From Virgifigura sp964551315 (lineage in GTDB: Bacteria > Pseudomonadota > Alphaproteobacteria > Dongiales > Dongiaceae): a stretch of 64,000 bases of DNA. A model generated the notes under the pieces. It was not told where the DNA came from, made no database searches, and saw only the letters and a program-made list of their open reading frames with translations. Position numbers and translations under genes: made by a program. The stretch covers positions 1 to 64,000 of the forward strand of contig CAZKCM010000009.1 of NCBI GenBank assembly GCA_964551315.1, given 5' to 3'. Shown here in pieces: positions 53,111 through 62,609 of this stretch; the stretch's first letter is position 1, and each line of letters opens with the position of its first letter.

Positions 53111-53626
53111 CTAAGCCTCGTAGGACACGATCGAGTGGAAGGGGACGGTGAGCTTCGAGCGGCCGTTCAGGAAGGCGAGCTCGATGATGCAGGCGGCGGC
53201 GCGGACATCGGCCCCGACCTTGCGGAGCAGGTTGATGGAGGCGGCCATGGTCCCCCCCGTCGCCAGCAGATCGTCGAGCACGACGACGCCCTGGCCGGGC
53301 CGTATCGCGTCGGCCTGAATCTCGACGCTGTCCGTGCCGTATTCGAGCTCGTAGGTGTAGGGAATCGTCTCGCCGGGCAGCTTGCCCTTCTTCCGCACCA
53401 TGACGAACCCGCATCTGAGCTTGTAGGCCAGCGGCGCCGCAACGAGAAAGCCCCGCGACTCGATGCCGACCAGGAGGTCCGGCCGGCACGGCTCCACGGC
53501 TTCCGCGAGGAGGCGCACGGTCTGCTGCCACGCATCGGCATGCGCGAGCAGCGTCGATATGTCGTAGAACAGAATGCCCGGCTTCGGAAAGTCAGGGATC
53601 TGTCGGATATGATCTTTGATCTGCAT
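53111..53626 (-). CDS. apt: Adenine phosphoribosyltransferase
   Basis: A 171-residue protein of standard length. The PRPP motif VVVLDDLLATGGT lies at 114-126, and SRGF/VRKKGKLPGE with the flexible loop is typical of Apt. It salvages adenine to AMP. The start is ATG 53626; the gene is divergent from the mla operon 202 bases away. Confidence 0.95.
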   Translation of the reverse strand: MQIKDHIRQIPDFPKPGILFYDISTLLAHADAWQQTVRLLAEAVEPCRPDLLVGIESRGFLVAAPLAYKLRCGFVMVRKKGKLPGETIPYTYELEYGTDSVEIQADAIRPGQGVVVLDDLLATGGTMAASINLLRKVGADVRAAACIIELAFLNGRSKLTVPFHSIVSYEA

Positions 53627-53827
53627 GGATCGCTTCCGTGCGCTGTTGCGGTCGGCTGGCCGCCTTCAGAGCCCCCGCCCTTGATCTCCAATGTCTTCGA
53701 TACCGCCGGGAACGAGGTCGGGCAAGACGGATGGTTCGGGCGACCGGGTCTTTTCGACCTGCCGACAAACCGGTCGCCTTCGACCGGCCCGCAAGTAATA
53801 TAGCGCACCGGGTAGGGGGCGATCCGA

Positions 53828-54961
53828 ATGACGACGGCCGCAGGGTGGTTCGATACCGCGCGGGATGACGGGCAGCTCGTTCTGTCCATCGGCGGCCGTT
53901 GGACCGTCGACTCCGTGAAGTGGCTCGATTCGCCGTTGCGCCGGCTCTCCCCCACCGGGATCGCCGCGGCCCGGTTCGATCTGACGGGGCTGCAGGAACT
54001 GGACACGGCCGGCGCCTGGCTGATCGAGCGAACGCGGCGTGCGCTCGCCTCCGCCGGCGTGTCCGTGACGATCGGCGGCGCCCGTCCGGATCATGCCCGG
54101 CTCCTGCACCGCATCAGCGAGGCGGGGGCGCTCCCGCCCGTCGCCCCTGTCCGCCGGCGGCCGATCATTGACTTCGTCGCGGCGGTCGGGGAGGGGGCCG
54201 TTGACGCGCTGCGCCAGACGCGCGATCTCGTGGGGTTCTTCGGCCTGGTGATCGTCACTGGCCTTCGGGTGATTCTTCATCCCGGGCGCATTCGAATCGT
54301 GTCCACCGTCAGCCACATCGAACGGGTCGGAATGAACGCCCTGCCGATCGTGGGGCTGATCTCGTTCCTCGTCGGCATCGTACTCGCGTATCAGGGCGTC
54401 GACCAGCTCCGGCAGTTCGGCGCAGAGGTCTATACGGTGGACCTGGTCGGCATCGCGGTTCTGCGCGAAATGGGCATCCTGCTGACGGCGATCGTCGTCG
54501 CCGGCCGGTCGGGAAGCGCCTTTACCGCGCAGATCGGTACCATGATGGTGAACGAAGAGGTGGACGCGCTGCGGACGCTTGGCTTGGACCCGATCGAGGT
54601 TCTGGTCCTGCCTCGGATCCTGGCCCTTGTCGTCGCGCTTCCGCTGCTGACGTTCTTTGCCGACGCCATGGCGCTGCTTGGCGGCAGCCTCATGCTCGTC
54701 CTGCTGATCGACGCGACGCTTCCGCAGGTCGCGCAGCAGCTGCGGGACATGGTGCCTCTGTCCCACTTCTGGGTCGGTCTGAGCAAGGCCCCGGTCTTTG
54801 CCTTTATCATCGCCATGGTCGGCTGTTTCGAGGGGTTACGGGTGACCGGCAGCGCCGAAAGCGTCGGGCGACTCACGACGCAGTCGGTCGTCGAGTCGAT
54901 CTTCCTGGTCATCGTGTTCGACGCCGTGTTTTCCGTGCTGTTTTCCTACATGGGAGTGTAA
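53828..54961 (+). CDS. mlaE: MlaE-family ABC permease with N-terminal STAS domain
   Basis: A 377-residue protein. Residues 10-105 form a STAS-like domain (strand ARFDLTGLQELDTAGAWLIE with the helix-capping D-T-A-G), fused to a MlaE permease (from about 120) with five or six helices and the conserved GAEVYTVDLVGIAVLREMG and IGTMMVNEEVDALRTLG segments. In E. coli STAS (MlaB) is separate; the fusion occurs in other proteobacteria. It moves lipids between inner and outer membrane with MlaF and MlaD. ATG 53828. Confidence 0.92.
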   Translation: MTTAAGWFDTARDDGQLVLSIGGRWTVDSVKWLDSPLRRLSPTGIAAARFDLTGLQELDTAGAWLIERTRRALASAGVSVTIGGARPDHARLLHRISEAGALPPVAPVRRRPIIDFVAAVGEGAVDALRQTRDLVGFFGLVIVTGLRVILHPGRIRIVSTVSHIERVGMNALPIVGLISFLVGIVLAYQGVDQLRQFGAEVYTVDLVGIAVLREMGILLTAIVVAGRSGSAFTAQIGTMMVNEEVDALRTLGLDPIEVLVLPRILALVVALPLLTFFADAMALLGGSLMLVLLIDATLPQVAQQLRDMVPLSHFWVGLSKAPVFAFIIAMVGCFEGLRVTGSAESVGRLTTQSVVESIFLVIVFDAVFSVLFSYMGV

Positions 54962-54998
54962 AAGGGGCCTGGAGGTGTAAGAACGACGGAGTCTGGAT

Positions 54999-55766
54999 TT
55001 GAACCGCGCGGCGGCACCGGTCATCTCCATCCGCGGGCTTCGGAACCAGTTCGGCCGGCAGGTGGTGCACGACGATCTCGATCTCGATGTGTGGCGCGGC
55101 GAGGTGCTGGGCGTCGTCGGCGGGTCGGGTACCGGAAAGTCGGTCCTGCTCCGCACGATCGTCGGCCTGAACCGGCCGCGCGCCGGTCGCATCACCGTTC
55201 TCGGCAACGAAGTCGGGCGGCTCAGGTCGTCGGAATGGCGCCGCCTCCAGGAGCGTTGGGGCGTCCTGTTCCAGAATGGCGCTCTGTTCAGTTCTCTGAC
55301 GGTGGCGCAGAACATCCAGGTGCCGATGAAGGAGCACAAAGACCTGCCGCGGCGGCTGATGGACGAACTTGCCGCCCTCAAGATCGGGATGGTCGGGCTG
55401 CCGGCCGATGCCGCCGCGAAGTACCCGGCGGAACTCTCCGGCGGCATGCGCAAGCGGGCGGGGCTTGCCCGGGCGCTGGCGCTCGATCCCGAGATCCTGT
55501 TTCTCGACGAACCGACCTCCGGCCTCGATCCGATCGGCGCGGCCGCCTTCGATGAGCTGATCGGAGATCTTCGGCGAAGCCTCGGGCTCACCGTTTTCAT
55601 GGTCACGCACGATCTGGACAGCCTGCGGACGATCTGCGACCGTATCGCCGTTCTCGTCGACAGGCGGATCAAGACCGGCACCGTGGAGCAGCTTCTGCAG
55701 GACGACCACCCGTGGATTCGCGAATATTTTCACGGGCCGCGCGCCCGCGCGGCGTTTTCCGGCTAG
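54999..55766 (+). CDS. mlaF: MlaF-type ABC transporter ATP-binding protein
   Basis: A 255-residue ATPase. Walker A is GGSGTGKS (41-48), the Q-loop FQNGALFSSLTV is typical of Mla/MCE ATPases, the signature is LSGGMRKRAGLARAL, and Walker B is ILFLDEPTSGLDP. It energises MlaE. The start is TTG 54999 behind GGAG. Confidence 0.94.
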   Translation: MNRAAAPVISIRGLRNQFGRQVVHDDLDLDVWRGEVLGVVGGSGTGKSVLLRTIVGLNRPRAGRITVLGNEVGRLRSSEWRRLQERWGVLFQNGALFSSLTVAQNIQVPMKEHKDLPRRLMDELAALKIGMVGLPADAAAKYPAELSGGMRKRAGLARALALDPEILFLDEPTSGLDPIGAAAFDELIGDLRRSLGLTVFMVTHDLDSLRTICDRIAVLVDRRIKTGTVEQLLQDDHPWIREYFHGPRARAAFSG

Positions 55767-55773
55767 GTGCGTC

Positions 55774-56727
55774 ATGGAGACCCGACCGCGCTATGTCGCC
55801 GTTGGCGCCTTTGTCCTCTTTCTCATCGTCGGGCTGGTGGCGTTCGTCGTCTGGTTGGGCAAGTTTCAGGGCCGCGACGACTTCGCCTACTACGATGTGC
55901 TCTTCGAGGGTGCGGTGACGAACCTGCAGGTCGGCAGCACGGTCCGGTACCGCGGCCTCGCCGTCGGTCGCGTGGTCGACATGCGCATCGACGACGACAA
56001 CATCGATCGCGTGCGGGTGACCCTCCAGGTGCGGCCCGACACGCCGGTTCGCACGAATACGGTGGCGTCGCTTGAGATTCAAGGCATCACCGGCGTTGCC
56101 TATGTTCAGCTCACGAGCGGCTCACCGGCCGGCAACCCGCTGCCGAAGACGGACGAGCCGCCGTATCCCCTCATCGCCTCGCGGCCGTCAAGCCTGGAGG
56201 AGTTGTTCCAGGGCGCACCGGATCTGGTCACCGGCCTCAACGCGCTGGTGGAGCGCGCCACCGTTCTCTTCAGCGAGGAGAACCGGCAGGCGATCGAAGC
56301 CACCCTCCGGAACCTTCGGGCGCTGACCGATGCCGTGGCGCGCAACAGCGGCAGCTTGAGCAAGGCCCTGGACAACGGCGCTGCGGCGGCCGACCAGATT
56401 CGCGGTGCCGCCGCGGAGTTCGCGTGGCTGGCCAGCGACATTCGCGGTCAGGTGACCGGTGTCGGCAAGGACGCCGCGGCGGCGATGTCCGAGCTGCAGC
56501 AAGCCGCCGAGGCGTTCTCGGCCGTCGCGAACGAACTCGACGCGCTGGTCGAGGAAAGCCGCGGTCCGGTTCGGGATTTCACCGCGGTCGGCCTTTACGA
56601 ACTCACCCAGTTGATCACGGAAACGCGCCTTCTGGTCGCGTCTCTCTCGCGTGTATCGTCCCAGATCGAGCGCGACCCCGCGCGCTTCTTCTTCGGCGAT
56701 CGGCAACGGGGGTTCGAGGCGGAATGA
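55774..56727 (+). CDS. mlaD: MlaD/MCE-domain substrate-binding protein
   Basis: A 317-residue membrane-anchored protein. One helix (VAVGAFVLFLIVGLVAFVVW, 8-27) is followed by an MCE domain (about 40-118) with VGSTVRYRGLAVGRV and IQGITGVAYVQL, and then a long helical C-terminal region, longer than in E. coli MlaD (183 residues). It is the periplasmic lipid-binding ring of the Mla system. Its TGA overlaps the next ATG. Confidence 0.93.
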   Translation: METRPRYVAVGAFVLFLIVGLVAFVVWLGKFQGRDDFAYYDVLFEGAVTNLQVGSTVRYRGLAVGRVVDMRIDDDNIDRVRVTLQVRPDTPVRTNTVASLEIQGITGVAYVQLTSGSPAGNPLPKTDEPPYPLIASRPSSLEELFQGAPDLVTGLNALVERATVLFSEENRQAIEATLRNLRALTDAVARNSGSLSKALDNGAAAADQIRGAAAEFAWLASDIRGQVTGVGKDAAAAMSELQQAAEAFSAVANELDALVEESRGPVRDFTAVGLYELTQLITETRLLVASLSRVSSQIERDPARFFFGDRQRGFEAE

Positions 56728-57401
56728 CGCTCTTCGCGTTTCTGCGAAACGGTCTTGACCGATTGCCGGGGGCGTCCGACCGACGCCGCACCGCCGCCGG
56801 GGTGATCGCCGGAGTGATCCTGGGCGCGTTGTCCGGATGCGTCCTGCCCGAGGTCGACAAGCCGATCACGCTCTACACCCTGACGCCGAAGACCACTTAC
56901 GCCGAGCCGTTGCCGCAGGCCAATTGGCAACTGGTGGTCGATCCACCCAACGCGGCCGCCGCTCTGGACACCGCCAGGGTGGCGCTCGCCCGATCGCCCT
57001 ACACGATCGAGTACTACGCCGGCGCGACCTGGACCGACAATGCGCCGGCGATGATCCAGACACTGCTGATCGAATCCTTCGAGAGCACGGGCAGCATCGT
57101 CGCCGTCGGGCGCGAGGCGATCGGATTGCGGCCCGATTACATCCTGAAGACCGATCTGCGCGAATTCCAGGCGGTCTATCAGGAAGGCGACGCGGTTCCG
57201 ACCGTCTGGGTTCGCATGAACGCAAAGCTGGTCGAGATGCCGGATCGGCGCATCATCGCCTCGGAAACCTTCGAGCAGAGGGTGAAGGCAGGGGGCAGGC
57301 GTTTCCCGGACGTGATCGACGCCTTCGACCAGGCGCTCGGTACCGTGCTCAAGAACATCGTCGTGTTCACGCTCACGACGCCGGCAAGAGAAGGAGTTTG
57401 A
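56724..57401 (+). CDS. ABC-type transport auxiliary lipoprotein (PqiC/DUF330-like)
   Basis: A 225-residue lipoprotein. The lipobox LSGC has Cys39 after a basic, hydrophobic leader. The mature start TLYTLTPKT and the LRPDYILKTDLREFQA strand match the ABC_trans_aux family. Members such as PqiC anchor MCE systems to the outer membrane. It completes a Mla operon by ATGA overlap; no MlaC was found in the window. Confidence 0.88.
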   Translation: MTLFAFLRNGLDRLPGASDRRRTAAGVIAGVILGALSGCVLPEVDKPITLYTLTPKTTYAEPLPQANWQLVVDPPNAAAALDTARVALARSPYTIEYYAGATWTDNAPAMIQTLLIESFESTGSIVAVGREAIGLRPDYILKTDLREFQAVYQEGDAVPTVWVRMNAKLVEMPDRRIIASETFEQRVKAGGRRFPDVIDAFDQALGTVLKNIVVFTLTTPAREGV

Positions 57402-57441
57402 CTGCCGTGACGACCACTCTTCCAGACAGCCGATCGATCTG

Positions 57442-58800
57442 ATGACCTACGTTTTCCATCGCGATACCCGCACGACGCTCCCGACCGCGGTGCGCGGCGA
57501 GGGGGTGTATCTCATCGACGACACGGGCCGACGCTATCTGGATGCCTCGGGCGGCGCGGCCGTGTCCTGCCTTGGACACAGCCACGCCCGGGTGGTGGAG
57601 GCGATCCAGCGGCAGGTGGCGACGCTGCCGTTTGCCCATACGGGCTTCTTTACCAATGAGCCGATGGAGGAACTTGCGGCGACCCTGATCGCGGGGGCCC
57701 CTGCAGGTCTCGAGAAGGTCTACTTCATCTCCGGCGGCTCGGAGGCGAACGAGGCGGCGCTCAAGCTCGCGCGTCAGTACTTCCTCGAGATCGGACAGCC
57801 GGAGCGTAGCCACTTCATTGCACGGCGTCAGAGCTATCACGGCAACACGCTCGGCGCTCTGGCCACCGGTGGCAATGTCAACCGCCGGCGGCCCTATGAG
57901 CCGCTGCTTATGAAGGTAAGCCACATCGCGCCATGCTACGCCTACCGCGAGCGCCGGCCGGACGAAAGCGAAGAGGCGTATGGCCGTCGCGCAGCGGATG
58001 AGCTCGAGGCGGCGATTCTCGAACTCGGCCCGGAAACGGTCGCCGGCTTCGTGGCCGAGCCGGTGGTGGGGGCGACGCTCGGCGCGGTCCCCGCGGTCGC
58101 CGGCTACTTCAAGCGGATTCGCGAAATCTGCGATCGCTACGGCGTTCTGCTCATTCTCGACGAGGTCATGTGCGGCATGGGCCGCACCGGAACGCTGTAC
58201 GCCTGCGAGCAGGACGGCGTTTCACCGGACCTGCTCAGCATCGCCAAGGGGCTTGGGGCCGGTTACCAGCCCATCGGCGCTCTCCTGGTATCCGGTGCCA
58301 TCTACGATGCGGTGGCTCAAGGGTCGGGCCAGTTCCGGCACGGACACACCTATATGGGGCACGCCACGGCCTGCGCCGCCGCCCTGGCGGTCCAGCAGGC
58401 GATCCGCGAAGAGAACCTGTTGGACAACGTCCGCGAGCAAGGCGCCCGCCTGCGCGCCTTGCTAGAAGAGCGGTTTGCGCAACATCCCCATATCGGCGAC
58501 ATCCGCGGCCGCGGGCTGTTCCTCGGCCTCGAGCTCGTTGCCGACCGGGACACCAAGGCGCCTTTCGATCCAGCGTTGCAACTGCATGCCCGGATCAAGC
58601 GGGAGGGCATGAAGCAGGGGCTCATGTGCTACCCGATGGGCGGGACCGTGGACGGCGCGCGCGGCGATCATGTCCTGTTGGCGCCGCCCTTCATTCTCAC
58701 GACGGACCAGGCGCAGGAGATCGTCGACAAGCTCGAAGCGGCGATCGATGCGGCGCTCGACGCCGCCGTTCGGCATTCCGGATCGGGGGCGGGCGGCTGA
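57442..58800 (+). CDS. Class III aminotransferase
   Basis: A 452-residue PLP enzyme. Motifs: ISGGSEANEAALKLAR (PLP phosphate), ILDEVMCGMGRTG with D240, and the PLP lysine K269 in SIAKGLGAGYQPIGA. The family includes omega-amino-acid and beta-alanine:pyruvate aminotransferases. The substrate is not evident. It could work with mmsA-type pathways elsewhere (inference). ATG 57442 follows the mla operon after 40 bases without a terminator. Confidence 0.92.
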   Translation: MTYVFHRDTRTTLPTAVRGEGVYLIDDTGRRYLDASGGAAVSCLGHSHARVVEAIQRQVATLPFAHTGFFTNEPMEELAATLIAGAPAGLEKVYFISGGSEANEAALKLARQYFLEIGQPERSHFIARRQSYHGNTLGALATGGNVNRRRPYEPLLMKVSHIAPCYAYRERRPDESEEAYGRRAADELEAAILELGPETVAGFVAEPVVGATLGAVPAVAGYFKRIREICDRYGVLLILDEVMCGMGRTGTLYACEQDGVSPDLLSIAKGLGAGYQPIGALLVSGAIYDAVAQGSGQFRHGHTYMGHATACAAALAVQQAIREENLLDNVREQGARLRALLEERFAQHPHIGDIRGRGLFLGLELVADRDTKAPFDPALQLHARIKREGMKQGLMCYPMGGTVDGARGDHVLLAPPFILTTDQAQEIVDKLEAAIDAALDAAVRHSGSGAGG

Positions 58801-58896
58801 CGCCCGATCGCGCTCTCCCGGTTCATCGGTCCCGTTCTGCCAAGACTGACCATCGCGGGCGGCCGTCGTCGCCCGATCCAAGGACAACGCAGTATC

Positions 58897-59916
58897 ATGA
58901 CGCGCATTTCCACTTCGATCGTCGTCGCCGTCGCGCTCCTCGCCTCGATCCTCCTCGGATCGAGTCCAAGCCGCGGAGAACCGGTGGAGCCCGCCTCCGA
59001 CCCGGCCGCCGCGCCACCGCCGGAGCACACCCTCTTCATCGGTACCGGGCCCGTCGTCGGGGTTTACTTTCCGGCCGGCGGGGCGATCTGCGACCTGGTC
59101 AATCGGCGCCGGCAGCAGAACGGCATCCGCTGTGCCGTCGAAAGCTCTGGCGGTTCCGTCGAGAATCTTGCGGCGCTTCGCGACGGCCGCATGGACCTGG
59201 TCATCGCCCAGTCCGACTGGCAGCACCGTGCCTATGAGGGTACCGGGCCTTTCGAGGAAGACGGGCCGTTCGAGGACCTGCGGTCGGTTTTCGCCATCCA
59301 CGCCGATTCGATCACCGTGGTGGCCGGGCCCAAGTCGGAGATCGAGACGCTTTCGGACCTCAAGGGAAAGCGTGTCAATATCGGTCCTCCCGGGTCAGGC
59401 CAGCGCGCGATGGCCGAAGCACTGATCGGGGCGCTCGGCTGGGCGCTCGACGATTTCGCCGAGGTCTCGGAGGAGGATCCGAACGAGCAGCCGGAAGCGC
59501 TCTGCGCCGGTACGCTCGATGCCCTGGTCTTTCCCGCCAGCCACCCGAACGGCCTGATTCATCAGGCGATCCAGGGCTGCGGCGCGACGCTGATCGACGT
59601 CTCCGGCCCGGAGATCGATCAGCTGGTTGCGGAAACGCCGTACTTCACGAAGAGCGTCATCCCGGGCGGCACTTACGCCGGCAACGACGAGGATGTCCAG
59701 ACCTTCGGCGTGCGGGCGACGCTTGTCACCACGGCGCGGCAGGACGAGGAAATCGTCTATCGGCTGGTCGCCGCGGTGTTCGACGACCTGGAACGGTTCA
59801 AGGCCCTGCACCCGGCCTTTGCGACCCTGACGCCGGAAGAGATGATCGGCAGCGGAAACTCCGCCCCGCTGCATCCCGGGGCGCTCCGCTACTACGAGGA
59901 GCGGGGGTGGCGCTGA
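58897..59916 (+). CDS. TAXI-family TRAP transporter solute-binding protein
   Basis: A 339-residue periplasmic protein. The signal peptide ends near residue 27. LFIGTGPVVGVYFPAGGAICDLVNRR matches the TAXI family, as do DLVIAQSDWQHRAYEG and LKGKRVNIGPPGSGQR. TAXI proteins bind glutamate or related acids for TRAP transporters, but no DctM/DctQ membrane gene is in the window, so it is an orphan here or works with a distant carrier. AAGGA precedes ATG 58897. Confidence 0.9.
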   Translation: MTRISTSIVVAVALLASILLGSSPSRGEPVEPASDPAAAPPPEHTLFIGTGPVVGVYFPAGGAICDLVNRRRQQNGIRCAVESSGGSVENLAALRDGRMDLVIAQSDWQHRAYEGTGPFEEDGPFEDLRSVFAIHADSITVVAGPKSEIETLSDLKGKRVNIGPPGSGQRAMAEALIGALGWALDDFAEVSEEDPNEQPEALCAGTLDALVFPASHPNGLIHQAIQGCGATLIDVSGPEIDQLVAETPYFTKSVIPGGTYAGNDEDVQTFGVRATLVTTARQDEEIVYRLVAAVFDDLERFKALHPAFATLTPEEMIGSGNSAPLHPGALRYYEERGWR

Positions 59917-60092
59917 CGGGGCGGTGCCCTCGGACGGCGGCCCGGACCCCGGGCGGCGGGACCTGGCGCCTCACGGCGGGTATTCATCTTAATGGCGGCT
60001 TAACCCGACCGTGGCATACTGCCAGCAGGCGGCGGAGGTCTCCCGACCGGAACCGGCGGCCGGGTGGCCCAAGCGGAAGGCCAAGCTGGGGC

Positions 60093-61196
60093 ATGACGAG
60101 CAATCTCACCGAAGCCGATGTCACCCGCCTCCTGAACGATCCGTCGGCGGAGGTCCGGGCGGAGACGGCCGCGAAGATCGCCCACAAGTTCGACCGGGCC
60201 GAACTCAACGAAGCCGAGCGCCGGATCGCCATCGACATCTTCCGGATCATGACGCGCGACGCCGCCCGACGCGTGCGCGAGGCCCTTTCGGCGAATCTGA
60301 AGTCAAGCGCCGATCTGCCCCGCGACGTCGCGCTGGCGCTGGCGCGCGACGTCGAATCGGTGGCCCTTCCGATCCTGGAACATTCCGCCGTTCTCACCGA
60401 CGAGGACCTGATCGAGATCATCCGCAGTTCGGCCAAGGCCAAGCAGGTTGCCATCGCCGGGCGGGCCTCCGTCTCCGCGCCGGTCGCCGAGGAACTGATC
60501 GACAGCAAGAACGATGACGCGGTCGCCCGGCTGGTCGGCAACGAGGGCGCAAACCTGTCGGAGACGGCGCTGCAGCGGGTGCTGGACGCCTATGGCGACA
60601 ACGACGAGATCAAGGATTCGCTCGTGCACCGTGCCTCGCTGCCCATCACGGTGGCCGAAAGGCTGGTCGCCACGGTTTCCGACAACCTTCGCGACTACCT
60701 CGTGACGCATCACGAGCTGTCTCCGGTGCTTGCCTCGGACCTCATCCTGGAGAGTCGGGAGCGCGCCACGGTCGGGCTGCTTCCATCCGGTGCGCGGGCG
60801 CCCGACGTTGAGGAACTCGTGCGGCAGCTCAAGGCGAACGGGCGGCTCACGCCCTCGCTCATCCTGCGCTCGTTGTGTCTGGGCGATCTCGCCTTCTTCG
60901 AGGCCAGCCTGGCCGTCCTGGCGAAAACCCCGATCGTCAACGCTCGGACGCTCATTCATGATCCCGGCCCGCTGGGCTTGCGATCGATCTATCTGCGCGC
61001 CGGCCTTCCGGAGAAGCTGTATCCGGCGTTCCGCGTCGCGGTCGACGTCGCGCACGAAACCGACTACGACGGCGGCGAGCGGGACCGCGAACGCTACGTC
61101 TCGCGGATGATCGAGCGCATCCTGACGCAGTGCGAGAACGTCGGCTTCGACAATCTCGAATTCCTGTTGCGGAAGCTCAAGCAACTCGCGGCGTGA
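60093..61196 (+). CDS. DUF2336 domain protein
   Basis: A 367-residue, mostly helical, acidic protein with repeated short helices resembling a HEAT-like array (LTEADVTRLLNDPSAEVRAETA, ILEHSAVLTDEDLIEII, VSDNLRDYLVTHHELSP). This is the DUF2336 pattern of alphaproteobacteria. Function is unknown. ATG 60093 is chosen because the frame begins with a canonical helix there. Confidence 0.85.
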   Translation: MTSNLTEADVTRLLNDPSAEVRAETAAKIAHKFDRAELNEAERRIAIDIFRIMTRDAARRVREALSANLKSSADLPRDVALALARDVESVALPILEHSAVLTDEDLIEIIRSSAKAKQVAIAGRASVSAPVAEELIDSKNDDAVARLVGNEGANLSETALQRVLDAYGDNDEIKDSLVHRASLPITVAERLVATVSDNLRDYLVTHHELSPVLASDLILESRERATVGLLPSGARAPDVEELVRQLKANGRLTPSLILRSLCLGDLAFFEASLAVLAKTPIVNARTLIHDPGPLGLRSIYLRAGLPEKLYPAFRVAVDVAHETDYDGGERDRERYVSRMIERILTQCENVGFDNLEFLLRKLKQLAA

Positions 61197-61691
61197 CCTG
61201 CACCGCGTGGCGGGTGTCAAGGGTCGAGAGTCCGTCGATCACAGGTGGCTGCGATCGAGCTCTTCACAGGTCCGGGGCGGACCGGGTGAGAGCCTGCCCG
61301 GCATCGTCGGCTGCCAGCGGCGTACCGTTCCGGCAGTCAGATACCTTTGCGGTCCCGATCCGCGCCGCTTCCCCGAACGCGACGTCCCACGTCTCTTAGG
61401 CGCAGCCACCACATCTGATCCACCGTCCTCCTTCGATGGAGAAGGAGAAAAAGCCGGGGCTGCAGGAGCCCCGGCCAGTCGACAGGGAGGCTGCCGTAAC
61501 TCGCTGCCAGGGGAAGCAGCAACCGCCACGGACACGGGCGGATCGCTACGTTGTTAACGATTATTAATTTTAGAAGGTTCCCAAGGTCGACCAGAGTCGC
61601 CAGCGACGCGCGCCCATGTGCGGCAGCATCGGAACGATTCGGTCTCGCCGATGTTATGTGCACGGTGCCTGACTGCGCTATCGGAGAAGGT
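61197..61691. other. Intergenic region, possible small RNA on the minus strand
   Basis: About 495 bases without a convincing gene. It holds a minus-strand terminator-like hairpin (61448-61475) and an AT-rich patch at about 61551-61580. Confidence 0.55.
61448..61555 (-). ncRNA. Candidate small RNA ending in a Rho-independent terminator
   Basis: A 9-bp GC-rich stem (61453-61461 with 61467-61475) with a 5-base loop is followed on the minus strand by TTTTT (61452-61448). No minus-strand gene lies upstream that would need it. The preceding transcript would contain CAGCCTCCCTGTCG, an anti-Shine-Dalgarno-like CCTCCC typical of trans-acting small RNAs. The AT-rich stretch at 61551-61580 could hold the promoter, but no clean -35/-10 pair was found. 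The 5' end is a guess. Confidence 0.33.
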
Positions 61692-62609
61692 GTGCCCAAG
61701 CGTCGGGCCTTGCTGCTGGTGAATGTGAAGAGCCGGCGAGGCGAGGCCGACTTTGTGACCGCCGTCGACCTCCTGAGGCGGCATGATTTCGATCTGATCG
61801 AGCGATCGACGCTCGACGCCGGCGAGATTCCACAGATCATCCGTCGTCATCGGGAGATGGTTGACTGCGTCATCATCGGCGGCGGCGACGGGACGCTCAA
61901 CGCAGCGGCCGCGGCTCTGTCCGAGGCTGGTCTTCCGCTGGGAATCCTGCCGATGGGAACGGCCAACGACTTTGCTCGTACGCTGGGGATCCCTACGGCC
62001 CTTCCGGACGCGTGCAAAATCATCACCGAAGGTGTTCTCCATGCCGTCGATCTTGGCTCGGTCAACGGCAAGTACTTCCTCAACGTCGCCAGCATGGGGC
62101 TGAGCGTGGAATGCGCCCGCCGACTGACCGGCGAGGTCAAGCGGCGCTGGGGTGTGCTCGGCTATGCGATCAGCGCGGTCGACGCCCTGAAGGCGAGCCG
62201 GTCCTTTCGGGCGAGCATCACCTGCGACGGGGAACATCATCGGTTCCGGTCGATCCAGATCGCCGTCGGCAACGGGCGCCACTACGGGGGCGGGCTGACC
62301 GTTGCAGAGGACGCCGCCATCGATGATGCGCGCCTGGATCTCTACAGCCTCGAGCCGCAGAGCGTTTGGAAGTTGATAAGACTCATTCCCGCGATGCGCT
62401 CGGGGCGCCACGGGCAGTGGCCCGGCGTCGACGTGCTGCATGGCCAGCACATCCGGATCGACACGGACCGGCCGATGCGCATCAATACGGATGGCGAACT
62501 GACCACGCGAACCCCGGCGGAGTTCCGCGTTATTGCCGGCGCGTTGTCCGTATTCGTATCCGAGAGCTATCTGCGCGCGCGCAAGGAGGCCGGTCGTGCT
62601 CAGGGATGA
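61692..62609 (+). CDS. Diacylglycerol/lipid kinase family protein (YegS-like)
   Basis: A 305-residue lipid kinase. The nucleotide motif GGGDGTLN is at 63-70, LGILPMGTANDFARTLGIP follows, and a C-terminal lobe of beta-strands completes the DAGK_cat/YegS fold. It phosphorylates diacylglycerol or a related lipid. GTG 61692 is chosen: GGAG lies five bases upstream and the product begins PKRRALLLVN, the usual family start; ATG 61656 is an alternative. The next gene starts inside its end. Confidence 0.9.
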   Translation: MPKRRALLLVNVKSRRGEADFVTAVDLLRRHDFDLIERSTLDAGEIPQIIRRHREMVDCVIIGGGDGTLNAAAAALSEAGLPLGILPMGTANDFARTLGIPTALPDACKIITEGVLHAVDLGSVNGKYFLNVASMGLSVECARRLTGEVKRRWGVLGYAISAVDALKASRSFRASITCDGEHHRFRSIQIAVGNGRHYGGGLTVAEDAAIDDARLDLYSLEPQSVWKLIRLIPAMRSGRHGQWPGVDVLHGQHIRIDTDRPMRINTDGELTTRTPAEFRVIAGALSVFVSESYLRARKEAGRAQG

